In this document: piece by piece, positions 30,115-38,940 of the stretch
Position numbering within the stretch: the first letter of the stretch is position 1
Layout: each line of letters starts with the position of its first letter
Source: Intrasporangium flavum
GTDB taxonomy: Bacteria; Actinomycetota; Actinomycetes; Actinomycetales; Dermatophilaceae
NCBI RefSeq assembly: GCF_001956915.1
Contig: NZ_MLJO01000003.1
Span: 62,001 to 126,000, forward strand
Length of the DNA: 64,000 nucleotides
Reading direction: 5' to 3'
Made by a program: the position numbers and the translations under genes
The notes under the pieces: generated by a model
Databases searched by the model: none
Told to the model about the DNA's origin: nothing
What the model saw: the letters and a program-made list of their open reading frames with translations, nothing else

Positions 30115-31001
30115 GCCACAGCCTCTCTCACGAGGTCGGCGACGAGCCGGGCGCCCTCGGGGCCCATGATCGTGCCGGCATGGTCGGTCTGCCGCGCCGC
30201 GACGACGCGGACGCAGCGGGCCGCCCGTTGCTCGACGACCGGGAGCGGGTAGGCCGGCGGGCTGCCGGCGCCGACGCTCCACTCGGCGTGCAGGAAGCGT
30301 ACCGGCGCGCGCACGGCGTCCCAGGGGTGGTCGGCGAAGAAGACGTCGGCGGCGTCCTCGACGAGCGCCTGCCCGCTGAGCCGCACCGTCCCCTCCGGGG
30401 TGAGGTCGTGGGCCAGGTACCGGAGCAGCACCGGGTCGTCGGGACGCAGGAGAGGCGCCGTGCTCGAGCAGAAGTACGCGGCGTACTCCTCGACGCCGGA
30501 GAAACGGCGCTCGAGACGTCCGACGCGGTCGGCGAAGGCGGTGGCGACGTTCGCGCGCGTCAGTCCCGGCGGCGGGTCCATCGGGATGCCGCCGTCGACG
30601 AGGACGAGGCTCTCGACACGCTCCGGGTACCGGGCGGCGAGGTGCACTGCGACGAAGCCGCCCATCGACATGCCGACGACGTGCACCCGGTCGAGGCCGG
30701 CGTCGTCGAGCACCCGCACGAGGTCGTCGGCGTGGACGTCCATCGAGAACGGGCCGGGCACGGCGACGCTGTCGCCGCGGCCCCGCAGGTCGGGCGCCAG
30801 CAGGCTCACGCCCGGGGCCGTCCCGGCGAGGGCGTCGGCGAGCCACAGCCACAGCCGGCGCTGGCTCGAGACGCCGTGGACCGCGAGCACCGTCGGCGCG
30901 TCCGCGGAGGCCGGACCGGACGCGTCGAGGACCTCGTACGCGAGGGTGCCCCCGGGGACCTGCACCCTCCGGACGCCGTCTATGGCGGAGCCTGCGCTCA
31001 T
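30111..31001 (-). CDS. Alpha/beta hydrolase
   Basis: 296 residues. LAVHGVSSQRRLW, LLAPDLRGRGDS, nucleophile elbow VGMSMGGFVAVHLA and a C-terminal His (ARQTDHAGTIM) are visible. The start is set to ATG 31001 because a TAGCGT -10 lies seven bases before it. First gene of the operon with the FAD-linked oxidase and second hydrolase. Substrate unknown. Confidence 0.85.
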   Translation of the reverse strand: MSAGSAIDGVRRVQVPGGTLAYEVLDASGPASADAPTVLAVHGVSSQRRLWLWLADALAGTAPGVSLLAPDLRGRGDSVAVPGPFSMDVHADDLVRVLDDAGLDRVHVVGMSMGGFVAVHLAARYPERVESLVLVDGGIPMDPPPGLTRANVATAFADRVGRLERRFSGVEEYAAYFCSSTAPLLRPDDPVLLRYLAHDLTPEGTVRLSGQALVEDAADVFFADHPWDAVRAPVRFLHAEWSVGAGSPPAYPLPVVEQRAARCVRVVAARQTDHAGTIMGPEGARLVADLVREAVA

Positions 31002-31008
31002 GCGTCCC

Positions 31009-31014
31009 ACGCTA
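31009..31014 (-). promoter_or_regulatory. Leaderless -10 (TAGCGT) for the hydrolase operon
   Basis: TAGCGT on the minus strand, separated by seven bases from ATG 31001. Confidence 0.5.
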
Positions 31015-31058
31015 TTACGGCCGGTGGACGCGGTGGCCGTGGCGGGCCGAACGGCTCC

Positions 31059-34000
31059 TCAGGTGGAGACCTTGGCGATCGCCTTGAGGACACGCTGCGG
31101 CGACACGGAGTAGGCCGTGCCGAGGGTCTGGGCGAAGAGCGAGACCCGCAGCTCCTCGATCATCCAGCCGATGTCGACGACCTCGCGGGCCCCGCGCTGG
31201 GCCGGGCGCAGCGTCTCGAGCAGGTCGGCGTAGCGACCCTCGACGAGGTCGACCTGGTCGAGGGACTGCGCGTCGCGCGCGAGGTTGGCCGGTGCCTTCT
31301 CGAGGCGGTGCTCGGCGGCGCGCAGGTAGCGCTCGAGGTCGGGCAGCCGGGCCAGGCCGGTGTCGGCGACGAACCCCGGCCGCACGAGCTCGCGCAGCTG
31401 GGCGCGGACGTCGGCGAGCACCGGGCGCAGCGCGGGGCTCGCGGAGCGGTCGAGCTCGGCCAGGCGGTTGGTCAGGGCCAGGTGGCGGGCCAGGACCGGC
31501 TCGACGAGCCCCACGACCTGCACGACGCGGGCCGTCGTGTGGGTGCGCACCGCCGACAGGGCCCACTCGAAGTCCTCGCGGGTACGCACCGTGTGGTCGA
31601 CGCGTCCGGCGCCCGGCCCCTGCCCCCCTGCCGTGTCGGCGCTGATGGCGTCGACCGCGCAGGCGAGGCAGTCCTCGAGCAGGGCCGGCACGCTGCCGTG
31701 CGGGTTGTGCCCGAGCGCGAGCTTCTGGGTGTTGGTGAGGCGGGCCAGGACCTGCTTCCACGGTGGGGTGATGCCGAGCAGGAGCAGCCGGCGCACGCCG
31801 AGGCGGTGCTCGGCCTCGGCCTCGCCGCGCGTCGGCAGGACGCGCAGGTCGACGGCGGACCCGGTGTCGACGAGGGCCGGGAAGCCCTGCACGCCGTCGG
31901 CGCTCTCGAAGGTCTCGGGAACGCCCTCGTCGGGGAAGGCGGTCAGCCCGGTGCGCTCGAGGCTCGAGCCGGCGCGCCGGACCTGTCGACGCAGCTGTGG
32001 CGTGGCCGCCTCCCGCACGGCCTCGAGGTCCTTGCCGGTGGCCACGGGCCGCCCGTCGGGGCCGTCGACCGAGAAGGTGACCCGCAGGTGGTCCGGCACC
32101 CGCGCCCAGTCGAAGTCGGCGGGCGAGACGGCGGCCCCGGCGCGCCGGCGCAGCACCGTCGCGAGTGCCGGCAGCAGCGGGCCCGAGGTCGGGTCGAGCT
32201 CGGGCAGCACGGCCCGGGCGTGGTCGGGCGCCGGCACGATGAGGCGGCGGACCTGCTTGGGCAGCGAGCGGATCAGGGCGGTCACGAGCTCCTCGCGGAA
32301 GCCCGGAACCTGCCAGTCGAACCCGTCGGCACTCACTTGGTTGAGGCGGTCGACGGGGACGTGCACCGTGACGCCGTCGTCGGGCGCGCCCGGCTCGAAC
32401 CGGTACGTGACGGGCAGGACGTTCTCGCCCTGGGTCCACGTGGTCGGGTGGTCGGCGTCGGCGATGCTGCCGGCGCTCTCGCGCAGCAGGAGCTCCTCGG
32501 TGAACGTCAGCAGGTCCTGCTCGGTGCGCCGCGCCTTCTTCCACCACGAGTCGAAGTGCCGGCCCGAGACCACCTCGGCCGGGACCCGCTTGTCGTAGAA
32601 GGCGATCAGAGTGCTGTCGTCGACGACGATGTCGCGGCGTCGAGTGCGCGCCTCGAGCTCGCCGAGCCGCTCGACGAGGGCGGCGTTCTCGCGCAGGAAC
32701 GCGTGCTCGGTGCTCCAGTCACCCTCGACGAGGGCGTGCCGGATGAACAGGTCACGGGCCAGCTCGGGGTCGACCCGTCCCAGGCCGACGGTGCGCCCGA
32801 CGACGATCGGCACGCCGTAGAGCGTCACCCGCTCCGTGGCGATCGCCGAGCCGCGCCGACCCGACCAGCGCGGCTCGGAGTACTGGCGCTTGACGAGGTG
32901 GGCGCCGAGGTCCTCGGCCCACTGCGGGTCGATGCGGGCCGTGGTGCGCGCCCAGAGGCGGGTGGTCTCGACGAGCTCCTCGGCCATGACGAACTGCGGC
33001 TGTTTGCGGAACAGCGCCGAACCGGGGCTGATCGCGAACCGGGTGCCGCGCGCCCCGGCGTACTCGCGGCGCTGCTCGTCGCGGACGCCGACGTGCGAGA
33101 GCAGGCCCGCGAGCAGCGACTGGTGGATGGCGTCGGTGTCGTACTCGCCGTGGACGCTGCCGCGGGTGACGTCGAGGCCGGCCTGCTTGGCGGCCTGGCG
33201 CACCTGGCTGTGCAAGTCCTGCCACTCGCGCACCCGGAGGTAGTGGAGGTACTCGGCCTTGCACATCCGGCGGAAGGCGCTGCTGCTCAGCTCCTTCTGC
33301 TGCTCCTTGAGGTAGGACCAGAGGTTGAGCCACGAGACGAAGTCGCTCGTGTCGTCGGCGAACCGCTTGTGCGACGCGTTCGCGAGCTCCTGCTTGTCCT
33401 GCGGACGCTCCCGCGGGTCCTGGATCGACAGCGCCGCGACGACGACGAGCACCTCGCGCAGCACCCCCCGCTTGTCCGCCTCGAGCACCATCCGCGCGTG
33501 CCGGGGGTCGATGGGCAGGGTTGCGATGGTGCGTCCCATGGAGGTCAGGCGCCGCCCGGGTCGACGACGCCCTCCGGTTGCTGCGTCGTCGTCGGGCGCG
33601 AACGCCTGCAGCTCCTCGAGGAGCCGGACGCCGTCGGTGACCTGGCGCGAGTCGGGCGGGTCGACGAAGGGGAACCTCGCGATGTCGCCGAGGCCGAGGC
33701 TCGTCATCTGCAGGATCACCGAGGCGAGGTTGGTGCGCAGGATCTCGGGGTCGGTGAACTCGGGACGGCTGTCGAAGTCGTCCTCGGAGTAGAGGCGGAT
33801 CGCGATGCCCTCGGCGACGCGCCCGCACCGGCCGCTGCGCTGGTTCGCGCTCGCCTGGCTCACCGGCTCGATGGGCAGGCGCTGCACCTTGGTCCGCTGG
33901 CTGTAGCGGCTGATGCGCGCCGTGCCGGTGTCGATGACGTACCGGATCCCCGGGACGGTGAGGGAGGTCTCGGCGACGTTGGTGGCCAGCACGATCCGCC

Positions 34001-35000
34001 GGCCGGTGTGCGAGGAGAAGACGCGGTGCTGCTCGGCCGCCGACAGCCTGCCGTAGAGGGGGACGACCTCGGTGACGGGCAGCTTCATGCCGTTGAGCGC
34101 GTCGGCAGCGTCGCGGATCTCGCGCTCGCCGGAGAAGAACACGAGGATGTCGCTGCTCGTGCCCGAGTGCCGTTCGGTCCACAGCTCCTCGACGGCCTCG
34201 CAGACGCCGGTGACCATGTCCCGCTCCTCGGCGTCGGGACGGTCAGGGTCGACGAGCGGGCGGTAGCGGATCTCGACCGGGTAGGTGCGGCCGGACACCT
34301 CGATGATCGGGGCGGGCTCCCCCGACGTCGGGTCGGCGAAGTGCCGGGCGAACTTCTCGGGGTCGATCGTCGCCGACGTGATGACGACCTTGAGGTCGGG
34401 CCGGCGCGGCAGCAGCTGCTTGAGGTAGCCGAGGATGAAGTCGATGTTGAGGCTGCGCTCGTGGGCCTCGTCGATGATGATCGTGTCGTAGCGGCGCAGC
34501 TCGCGGTCGCGCTGCATCTCGGCGAGCAGGATGCCGTCGGTCATGACCTTGACGAGCGTGTCGCGGGTGGCGTGGTCGGTGAACCGGACCTGGTAGCCGA
34601 CCGCCTGCCCCAGCTCGACGTCGAGCTCCTCGGCGAGCCGCTCGGCCACGGCGCGGGCGGCGATGCGACGTGGCTGCGTGTGGCCGATCTGCCCGTCGAG
34701 CCCGCGCCCGAGCTCGAGGCAGATCTTCGGGATCTGGGTCGTCTTGCCCGAGCCGGTCTCGCCGGCGATGACGACGACCTGGTGGTCGCGGATCGCGGCG
34801 GCGATGTCGTCGCGTCGGTCGACGACCGGCAGGTGCTCGGGATAGGTGATCGGCGGCACCGTGGCCGCGCGCGCTGCCCGACGCGCCTCGCGCTGCTCCG
34901 GCGTCGGTCCGCGCCCGGCCGTCCGGCCCTGGCCGCCGCCGCGTCCTCGGCGCCGCGGTGGCCGCGAGCGCGCAGGAGCGTTCGCGGGCTGGTCGGACAT
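31059..35000 (-). CDS. hrpA: HrpA, DEAH-box ATP-dependent RNA helicase
   Basis: 1313 residues. A basic Arg/Gly-rich N-terminus (about 1-45) precedes motif I GETGSGKTT (80-88), then the DEAH motif IIDEAHERSLNIDF, SATID, YGRLSAAEQHRVF, NVAETSLTVPGI and motif VI QRSGRCGRV. HA2/OB-fold regions and the long DUF3418 C-terminal part follow, the usual HrpA length and order. It is linked in E. coli to resolving stalled ribosomes. ATG 35000 has a leaderless -10 seven bases upstream. Confidence 0.95.
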   Translation of the reverse strand: MSDQPANAPARSRPPRRRGRGGGQGRTAGRGPTPEQREARRAARAATVPPITYPEHLPVVDRRDDIAAAIRDHQVVVIAGETGSGKTTQIPKICLELGRGLDGQIGHTQPRRIAARAVAERLAEELDVELGQAVGYQVRFTDHATRDTLVKVMTDGILLAEMQRDRELRRYDTIIIDEAHERSLNIDFILGYLKQLLPRRPDLKVVITSATIDPEKFARHFADPTSGEPAPIIEVSGRTYPVEIRYRPLVDPDRPDAEERDMVTGVCEAVEELWTERHSGTSSDILVFFSGEREIRDAADALNGMKLPVTEVVPLYGRLSAAEQHRVFSSHTGRRIVLATNVAETSLTVPGIRYVIDTGTARISRYSQRTKVQRLPIEPVSQASANQRSGRCGRVAEGIAIRLYSEDDFDSRPEFTDPEILRTNLASVILQMTSLGLGDIARFPFVDPPDSRQVTDGVRLLEELQAFAPDDDAATGGRRRPGRRLTSMGRTIATLPIDPRHARMVLEADKRGVLREVLVVVAALSIQDPRERPQDKQELANASHKRFADDTSDFVSWLNLWSYLKEQQKELSSSAFRRMCKAEYLHYLRVREWQDLHSQVRQAAKQAGLDVTRGSVHGEYDTDAIHQSLLAGLLSHVGVRDEQRREYAGARGTRFAISPGSALFRKQPQFVMAEELVETTRLWARTTARIDPQWAEDLGAHLVKRQYSEPRWSGRRGSAIATERVTLYGVPIVVGRTVGLGRVDPELARDLFIRHALVEGDWSTEHAFLRENAALVERLGELEARTRRRDIVVDDSTLIAFYDKRVPAEVVSGRHFDSWWKKARRTEQDLLTFTEELLLRESAGSIADADHPTTWTQGENVLPVTYRFEPGAPDDGVTVHVPVDRLNQVSADGFDWQVPGFREELVTALIRSLPKQVRRLIVPAPDHARAVLPELDPTSGPLLPALATVLRRRAGAAVSPADFDWARVPDHLRVTFSVDGPDGRPVATGKDLEAVREAATPQLRRQVRRAGSSLERTGLTAFPDEGVPETFESADGVQGFPALVDTGSAVDLRVLPTRGEAEAEHRLGVRRLLLLGITPPWKQVLARLTNTQKLALGHNPHGSVPALLEDCLACAVDAISADTAGGQGPGAGRVDHTVRTREDFEWALSAVRTHTTARVVQVVGLVEPVLARHLALTNRLAELDRSASPALRPVLADVRAQLRELVRPGFVADTGLARLPDLERYLRAAEHRLEKAPANLARDAQSLDQVDLVEGRYADLLETLRPAQRGAREVVDIGWMIEELRVSLFAQTLGTAYSVSPQRVLKAIAKVST

Positions 35001-35007
35001 GACCGAC

Positions 35008-35013
35008 AGCCTA
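35008..35013 (-). promoter_or_regulatory. Leaderless -10 (TAGGCT) for hrpA
   Basis: TAGGCT on the minus strand, seven bases from ATG 35000; no Shine-Dalgarno sequence. Confidence 0.55.
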
Positions 35014-35164
35014 GGCGGGCCACGGGGTGCCGGTCGCACGGGTTTCCGCCAGCGGCCGCGGCGGCGGGAACCGCGGGCGGACACGCGGCCTCTCACCGGC
35101 GACCACCGCGGCGCGCCCACCTCTGCTTGGATGAGCCGTCACCGATTCAGGGGGAACGAACGTC

Positions 35165-35944
35165 GTGACCGACACGCCACAGCGCCCGGACGCGCTCTCG
35201 CCGCAGTACGAGCCCGGCGGGCCGCCGCTCGACCCGACGGCGCCCGTCCTGCCGGCTCCCGAGCCGCAGGCGACGCCGGACCCGTCGTCGGACCGGTTCT
35301 CGGCGTTCGACGAACCGGCCGCCAGGCCACCGTCGCCTCCCCCGGTCGCGCACGCCGCTCCGGCCCCACCCGGCCAGGCCTCACCGCAAGCCTCGTCGTC
35401 GGTCTCGTCGTCGGTCTCGTCGTCGGCCGAGGCGCGGGCCGCGCGTGCCCGACGCGTCATCCTCCGCCTCAGCGTCTTCGCCGGCATCGTCATCGTGCTG
35501 CTGGTCGTCCTGGTCGTCGTGGCCGCCCCGCGCTCGTCGGACTCCGGCAGCTCGAGCACCTCGGCCGGCCGACAGGACGACGACACGGCACTGCCGGTGA
35601 CGCCGGTGTCGGTCGCACCCTCGGAGGTGCCGTCGGTGCCCCAGCACCCGACGCAGGTGCGTGTCGAGTTCCATGGCACCGGACGCGTCGTCGACCTGCG
35701 TCTCTACAGCAGCGGCGGCCGCACCACGCAGCTGACCGGTGTGACGCTGCCGTACGCCGCCGAGCTCTCGGTCGACCCGGACGACGCGTACTTCTCCTTC
35801 AGCGCCGACGACTACGGCTACCGCGGCACCCAGGCGATGAGCTGCAGCGTGACCATCAGCGGCGTCGAGCTGTCCCGGTCGGTGGGCATGCAGTCCGTCG
35901 ACTGCAAGGTCTCGGACGGCTCGTGGCGGAACAGCCGACCGTGA
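35165..35944 (+). CDS. MmpS-like membrane-anchored protein
   Basis: 259 residues. A Pro/Ser/Ala-rich cytoplasmic tail (1-95) precedes one membrane helix (about 98-120, LSVFAGIVIVLLVVLVVVAA), a disordered linker, and a C-terminal beta-rich domain (about 160-250). That domain has two Cys residues (MSCSVTISGVELS and SVDCKV), as in MmpS-type accessory domains. GTG 35165 follows CAGGGGGAACG. The gene overlaps the next by four bases. Similarity is judged by eye, so the family is provisional; function unknown. Confidence 0.6.
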   Translation: MTDTPQRPDALSPQYEPGGPPLDPTAPVLPAPEPQATPDPSSDRFSAFDEPAARPPSPPPVAHAAPAPPGQASPQASSSVSSSVSSSAEARAARARRVILRLSVFAGIVIVLLVVLVVVAAPRSSDSGSSSTSAGRQDDDTALPVTPVSVAPSEVPSVPQHPTQVRVEFHGTGRVVDLRLYSSGGRTTQLTGVTLPYAAELSVDPDDAYFSFSADDYGYRGTQAMSCSVTISGVELSRSVGMQSVDCKVSDGSWRNSRP

Positions 35945-36735
35945 ACGACGCCGACCGGACGATGCAGCCGAACCCCGACCATGACCGCCACGTCGCCTTC
36001 CCCGACCTCGACGACATCCCGACGCGTCGGGCGACCGCCGGCCCGCCGACGATCCGGAGTCGACCCCAGCTGTCGCACACCACCGCCTTCCCGGGCGGGC
36101 GACCCGTCCGCCGGCCCGCCACCCCGGTCCGCCCTCCGGGCGCCGGACGCCGATGGGGCCTGTGGGTGGCCGGTGCCGCCGCACTCGCGCTGATGCTCGG
36201 GGTCGGCGGCGGGGTGCACGTGGGCGTCGGCGGCGGGTCGACCTCGGTGTCGGTCGGCGCCGAGCCGGAGTACGGCTACGACCCCGGATACGACTCCGGA
36301 CTCGGGGACGGCTCTGACTCCGGGGGCGACCCGGCACCCTTCAGCTCGTGGACCGAGCTCGGTGACCCCGCACCGCTCGGGGGTGTCGATCCCCTGCCGG
36401 CGGGGCGGCGGACCGTCCGATCGGTCCCGGCCGGTGCGCAGCAGCTGCGGGTCGAGGTCGTCGGAGCGGGGCCCGTCGTGGCGTCCGTGGTCGTGACCGT
36501 CGGTGGGGCGGACGTCCTCGGGACGCCGGTCGCCGCGCTGCCCTGGGTGGCCGAGGCCCCCGTCGACGCAGGCTCCGGTCCCGACCACTCCACCACGGTC
36601 GAGGTCACGGTCGACCAGACCTCCGGGACGGGCACGCTGGAGTGCCGCATCTACGCCGCGGGCACCCTGGTGTCGGTCGAGACCCAGGACGGGCCCGTCA
36701 CCTGCACGGCGACCCTGCCGGCCCGGTCCCGCTGA
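35941..36735 (+). CDS. Second MmpS-like membrane-anchored protein
   Basis: 264 residues. A soluble N-terminal tail with PDLDDIPTRRATAGPP precedes a membrane helix (about 79-97), a Gly/Asp/Tyr-rich linker and a C-terminal beta domain. It ends with two Cys (TLECRIYAAGTLV and GPVTCTATL), the same layout as the preceding protein. The GTG start overlaps the upstream stop as GTGA, so the two are translationally coupled and probably form a pair. Function unknown. Confidence 0.6.
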   Translation: MNDADRTMQPNPDHDRHVAFPDLDDIPTRRATAGPPTIRSRPQLSHTTAFPGGRPVRRPATPVRPPGAGRRWGLWVAGAAALALMLGVGGGVHVGVGGGSTSVSVGAEPEYGYDPGYDSGLGDGSDSGGDPAPFSSWTELGDPAPLGGVDPLPAGRRTVRSVPAGAQQLRVEVVGAGPVVASVVVTVGGADVLGTPVAALPWVAEAPVDAGSGPDHSTTVEVTVDQTSGTGTLECRIYAAGTLVSVETQDGPVTCTATLPARSR

Positions 36736-36753
36736 GACCGGGCTGCGGCCGGC

Positions 36754-37992
36754 TCAGATGTCGGCGTCGTCGGCCGAGGCCCGGGCCGCCTTGCGGCGCT
36801 TGTTGATCGCGATCCGCAGAGCCATCGCGCGCTGGAAGGCGGTGTGCCAGAACCGGCTGATGACGAGCTCGCGCTCGCCCACCATCTCGCGCACGTCGGC
36901 GCCCGCGCCGAGCTTGAAGAGCAGCAGGCCGGTCAGCGGGCTCGTCGCTCCCAGCGAGGTGTTGAAGCCGCGGAAGTCGTAGGCCTCACAGCCCTGCTCG
37001 AGGGCGTCCTGCATGGCCTGCCACTGCAGGGCGTTGGACGCACGCGCGTCGCGGTTGCGCTCGGTGGACCCGCCGTAGAGGTAGGAGAAGGTCGGGCCGA
37101 AACGGATCATCAGGGCCGAGGCGAGCACGTCGCCGTCGACGTGCGCCTCGTAGAACCAGGCGTGCGGTCGCGACTCGGCGTCGGCGCCCTCCTGCATGAA
37201 CGAACGGGCCATCGTCTCGAAGTAGGGCTTGGGGCGCGGCAGGAAGTTGTCGCGCTCGGCCGACTCGACGTAGAGGTCGTGGAAGGTGTCGAGGCCCTCG
37301 AGCCCGACGGCCCGCACCTGCACCCCCGACTTCGCGGCCTTCTTGACGTTGCGCCGCCACTGCTGGTTCATGCCCTTGTTCAGCTCGTCGACGGTGCGGC
37401 CCCGCAGGTCGACGACGCAGAGCAGCCGCGGCTGGCCGACGGCGACGCCGTCACCACCGATGGGCAGCCATTTGTTGCGGCCGAGCCAGGCCTCGAGCGA
37501 ACGGGCCACCGGGTTGTCGACGGCCGGCTCGAGCGTCGTGAAGCTGAGCAGGCCGCCCTCGGCCACCTGCTTCTTGACCGGCTCGCGGTCCCACACCCGC
37601 GACACGACGGGGAAGCCGAGCCGCAGGGCGAACGCGCCGGTGCCCTTCGCCCACGCGACGAGCGGGTCCATCCACGCAGCCGGGTCGGCGGCCACGGCCT
37701 CCCACGGCAGCCCTGGCCCCTCGGGCAGGTAGGCGTAGGTGCGCCGCAGCCGCGGGATGCTGCGCGACAGGACCATCCCGGCCCCGACACGGGTGCCGTC
37801 GGCGTCGAACCAGCCGAGCGGCGTCCGGCGCCAGCCGGCCTTGGCCCGCCCCCACGCGGGCGTCTGCAGGAAGCTGCCGCCGACGGCGTGGAGCGTGTCG
37901 AGCTCCTCGTCGGGGCTGATCTCACGGACGGTGAAGGGGCCGGTGAACGGTCCGGTCCCGGTCGCGGCGGCGGCAGCGGGCTGCGAAGTCAT
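36754..37992 (-). CDS. FemAB-family aminoacyl-tRNA-dependent peptidyltransferase
   Basis: 412 residues. GNAT-fold pair typical of FemX/FemAB: FLQTPAWGRAKAGWRRTPLG, RRTYAYLPEGPGLPWE, NQQWRRNVKKAAKSGVQV, the core FSYLYGGSTERNRDARASNALQ, and EAYDFRGFNTSL. Such enzymes add bridge amino acids to lipid II stem peptides from aminoacyl-tRNA. With DAP-type MurE, a glycine bridge on DAP is a reasonable inference. ATG 37992 is supported by a leaderless -10. Confidence 0.88.
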   Translation of the reverse strand: MTSQPAAAAATGTGPFTGPFTVREISPDEELDTLHAVGGSFLQTPAWGRAKAGWRRTPLGWFDADGTRVGAGMVLSRSIPRLRRTYAYLPEGPGLPWEAVAADPAAWMDPLVAWAKGTGAFALRLGFPVVSRVWDREPVKKQVAEGGLLSFTTLEPAVDNPVARSLEAWLGRNKWLPIGGDGVAVGQPRLLCVVDLRGRTVDELNKGMNQQWRRNVKKAAKSGVQVRAVGLEGLDTFHDLYVESAERDNFLPRPKPYFETMARSFMQEGADAESRPHAWFYEAHVDGDVLASALMIRFGPTFSYLYGGSTERNRDARASNALQWQAMQDALEQGCEAYDFRGFNTSLGATSPLTGLLLFKLGAGADVREMVGERELVISRFWHTAFQRAMALRIAINKRRKAARASADDADI

Positions 37993-37999
37993 GGCCGCA

Positions 38000-38005
38000 A
38001 CCCTA
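38000..38005 (-). promoter_or_regulatory. Leaderless -10 (TAGGGT) for the FemAB gene, containing the upstream stop codon
   Basis: TAGGGT (38005-38000) lies seven bases before ATG 37992. Its TAG (38005-38003) is also the stop codon of the upstream membrane-protein gene. Confidence 0.55.
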
Positions 38006-38479
38006 GCGGCGAGCGGCCGACGCTCCGTCCTCGCCGTCACCGGCCCGCGCGGTGTGGTGGATCCACCACAGGCCGACGATCGGGAGCACCAGCGGCACGT
38101 AGCCGTAGCCGGCTCCGAAGTGCGACCACACGGTCTTGTCGGGGAAGGCCGAGGGCACGACGTAGGACAGCGTGCCGACGACGAGCACGCCGAGCAGCTC
38201 GACGCTCAGCGCCACGGTGGCGAGACGCACCGACGTGCGGTCGCCGCGGGCCAGGCCGATCGTGGCGACGAGGTAGATGACGGCCGCGAGCGCCGACAGG
38301 ACGTAGGACACCGGTGCCCGGTCGAAGTACTCGCTGATCTGCAGGATCGAGCGGCCCGTCGCGGCGAGGGCGAGCAGCCCGTACACGGCGACGAGCACGC
38401 GGCCGAAGCCGTGCCCGGTGTGCGGGGTCTCGTGCTGCTGTGGCTGCTCGGGCGAGGTGTCGTGCGGCTCAGGCGGCAT
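38003..38479 (-). CDS. Small polytopic membrane protein, unknown function
   Basis: 158 residues with a His/Pro/Gln-rich soluble N-terminus (1-24) and about four membrane helices (around 28-45, 58-75, 86-106, 125-143). It ends in an Ala/Arg-rich tail. Not recognised. It overlaps the 3' end of the upstream membrane-protein gene by 11 bases, so the two form a unit. Its TAG stop is embedded in the FemAB promoter. Confidence 0.75.
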   Translation of the reverse strand: MPPEPHDTSPEQPQQHETPHTGHGFGRVLVAVYGLLALAATGRSILQISEYFDRAPVSYVLSALAAVIYLVATIGLARGDRTSVRLATVALSVELLGVLVVGTLSYVVPSAFPDKTVWSHFGAGYGYVPLVLPIVGLWWIHHTARAGDGEDGASAARR

Positions 38480-38834
38480 GGAGGCTCCAGACCTGTTGGA
38501 GGCGGGCGACGAGGATCGCCACGACGAAGGCCCCGCCGAGCACGACGCCCATGGCCCACTGCGTCTTCTCCTTGATGGCGATGACGACGGTGGCCGGCGG
38601 CACGAGCAGGACGGTGAAGAGGTAGGCGATGAACGTGGCGCGCTCGGCGCCGTCGCCGATCGCCGAGGCCTTCGTCAGGCCGACGACGAGCTGCACGAGC
38701 AGCGCGACCTCGAGGACGAGGGCTGTGATGACGACGGGGTCATCGACGAGCCGGCGGCGCAGGAGGTGGTGGGCCGCGAGCAGGGCGAGCACGCCGCTGC
38801 CGACGAGCAGCACGACGGTGAGCGGTTGGAGCAC
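38469..38834 (-). CDS. Small four-helix membrane protein, unknown function
   Basis: 121 residues, almost entirely hydrophobic, with four predicted membrane helices and a short polar loop (KASAIGDGAERAT). GTG 38834 is placed by a -10 box six bases upstream. Unrecognised; it is coupled to the next membrane-protein gene and upstream of the FemAB gene, which hints at an envelope role. Confidence 0.75.
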   Translation of the reverse strand: MLQPLTVVLLVGSGVLALLAAHHLLRRRLVDDPVVITALVLEVALLVQLVVGLTKASAIGDGAERATFIAYLFTVLLVPPATVVIAIKEKTQWAMGVVLGGAFVVAILVARLQQVWSLHAA

Positions 38835-38840
38835 GCGGCG

Positions 38841-38846
38841 AGCCTA
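38841..38846 (-). promoter_or_regulatory. Leaderless -10 (TAGGCT) for the membrane-protein pair
   Basis: TAGGCT on the minus strand ends six bases before GTG 38834. Confidence 0.5.
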
Positions 38847-38940
38847 CTGCGTGGGTGGGGCCCGGTCCCCGACCGGTAGGTTTCCCCTGAGGTGGCGCGC
38901 GGGCGTCCACCTGACCTGCCGTGAACACCGAGGAGTCCCC

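Noticed and set aside
30180..35168. A 1662-codon plus-strand open frame
   Set aside because: Antisense shadow of hrpA and the hydrolase gene; composition is Val/Asp/Glu/Arg-biased, and the opposite strand carries intact DEAH helicase motifs.
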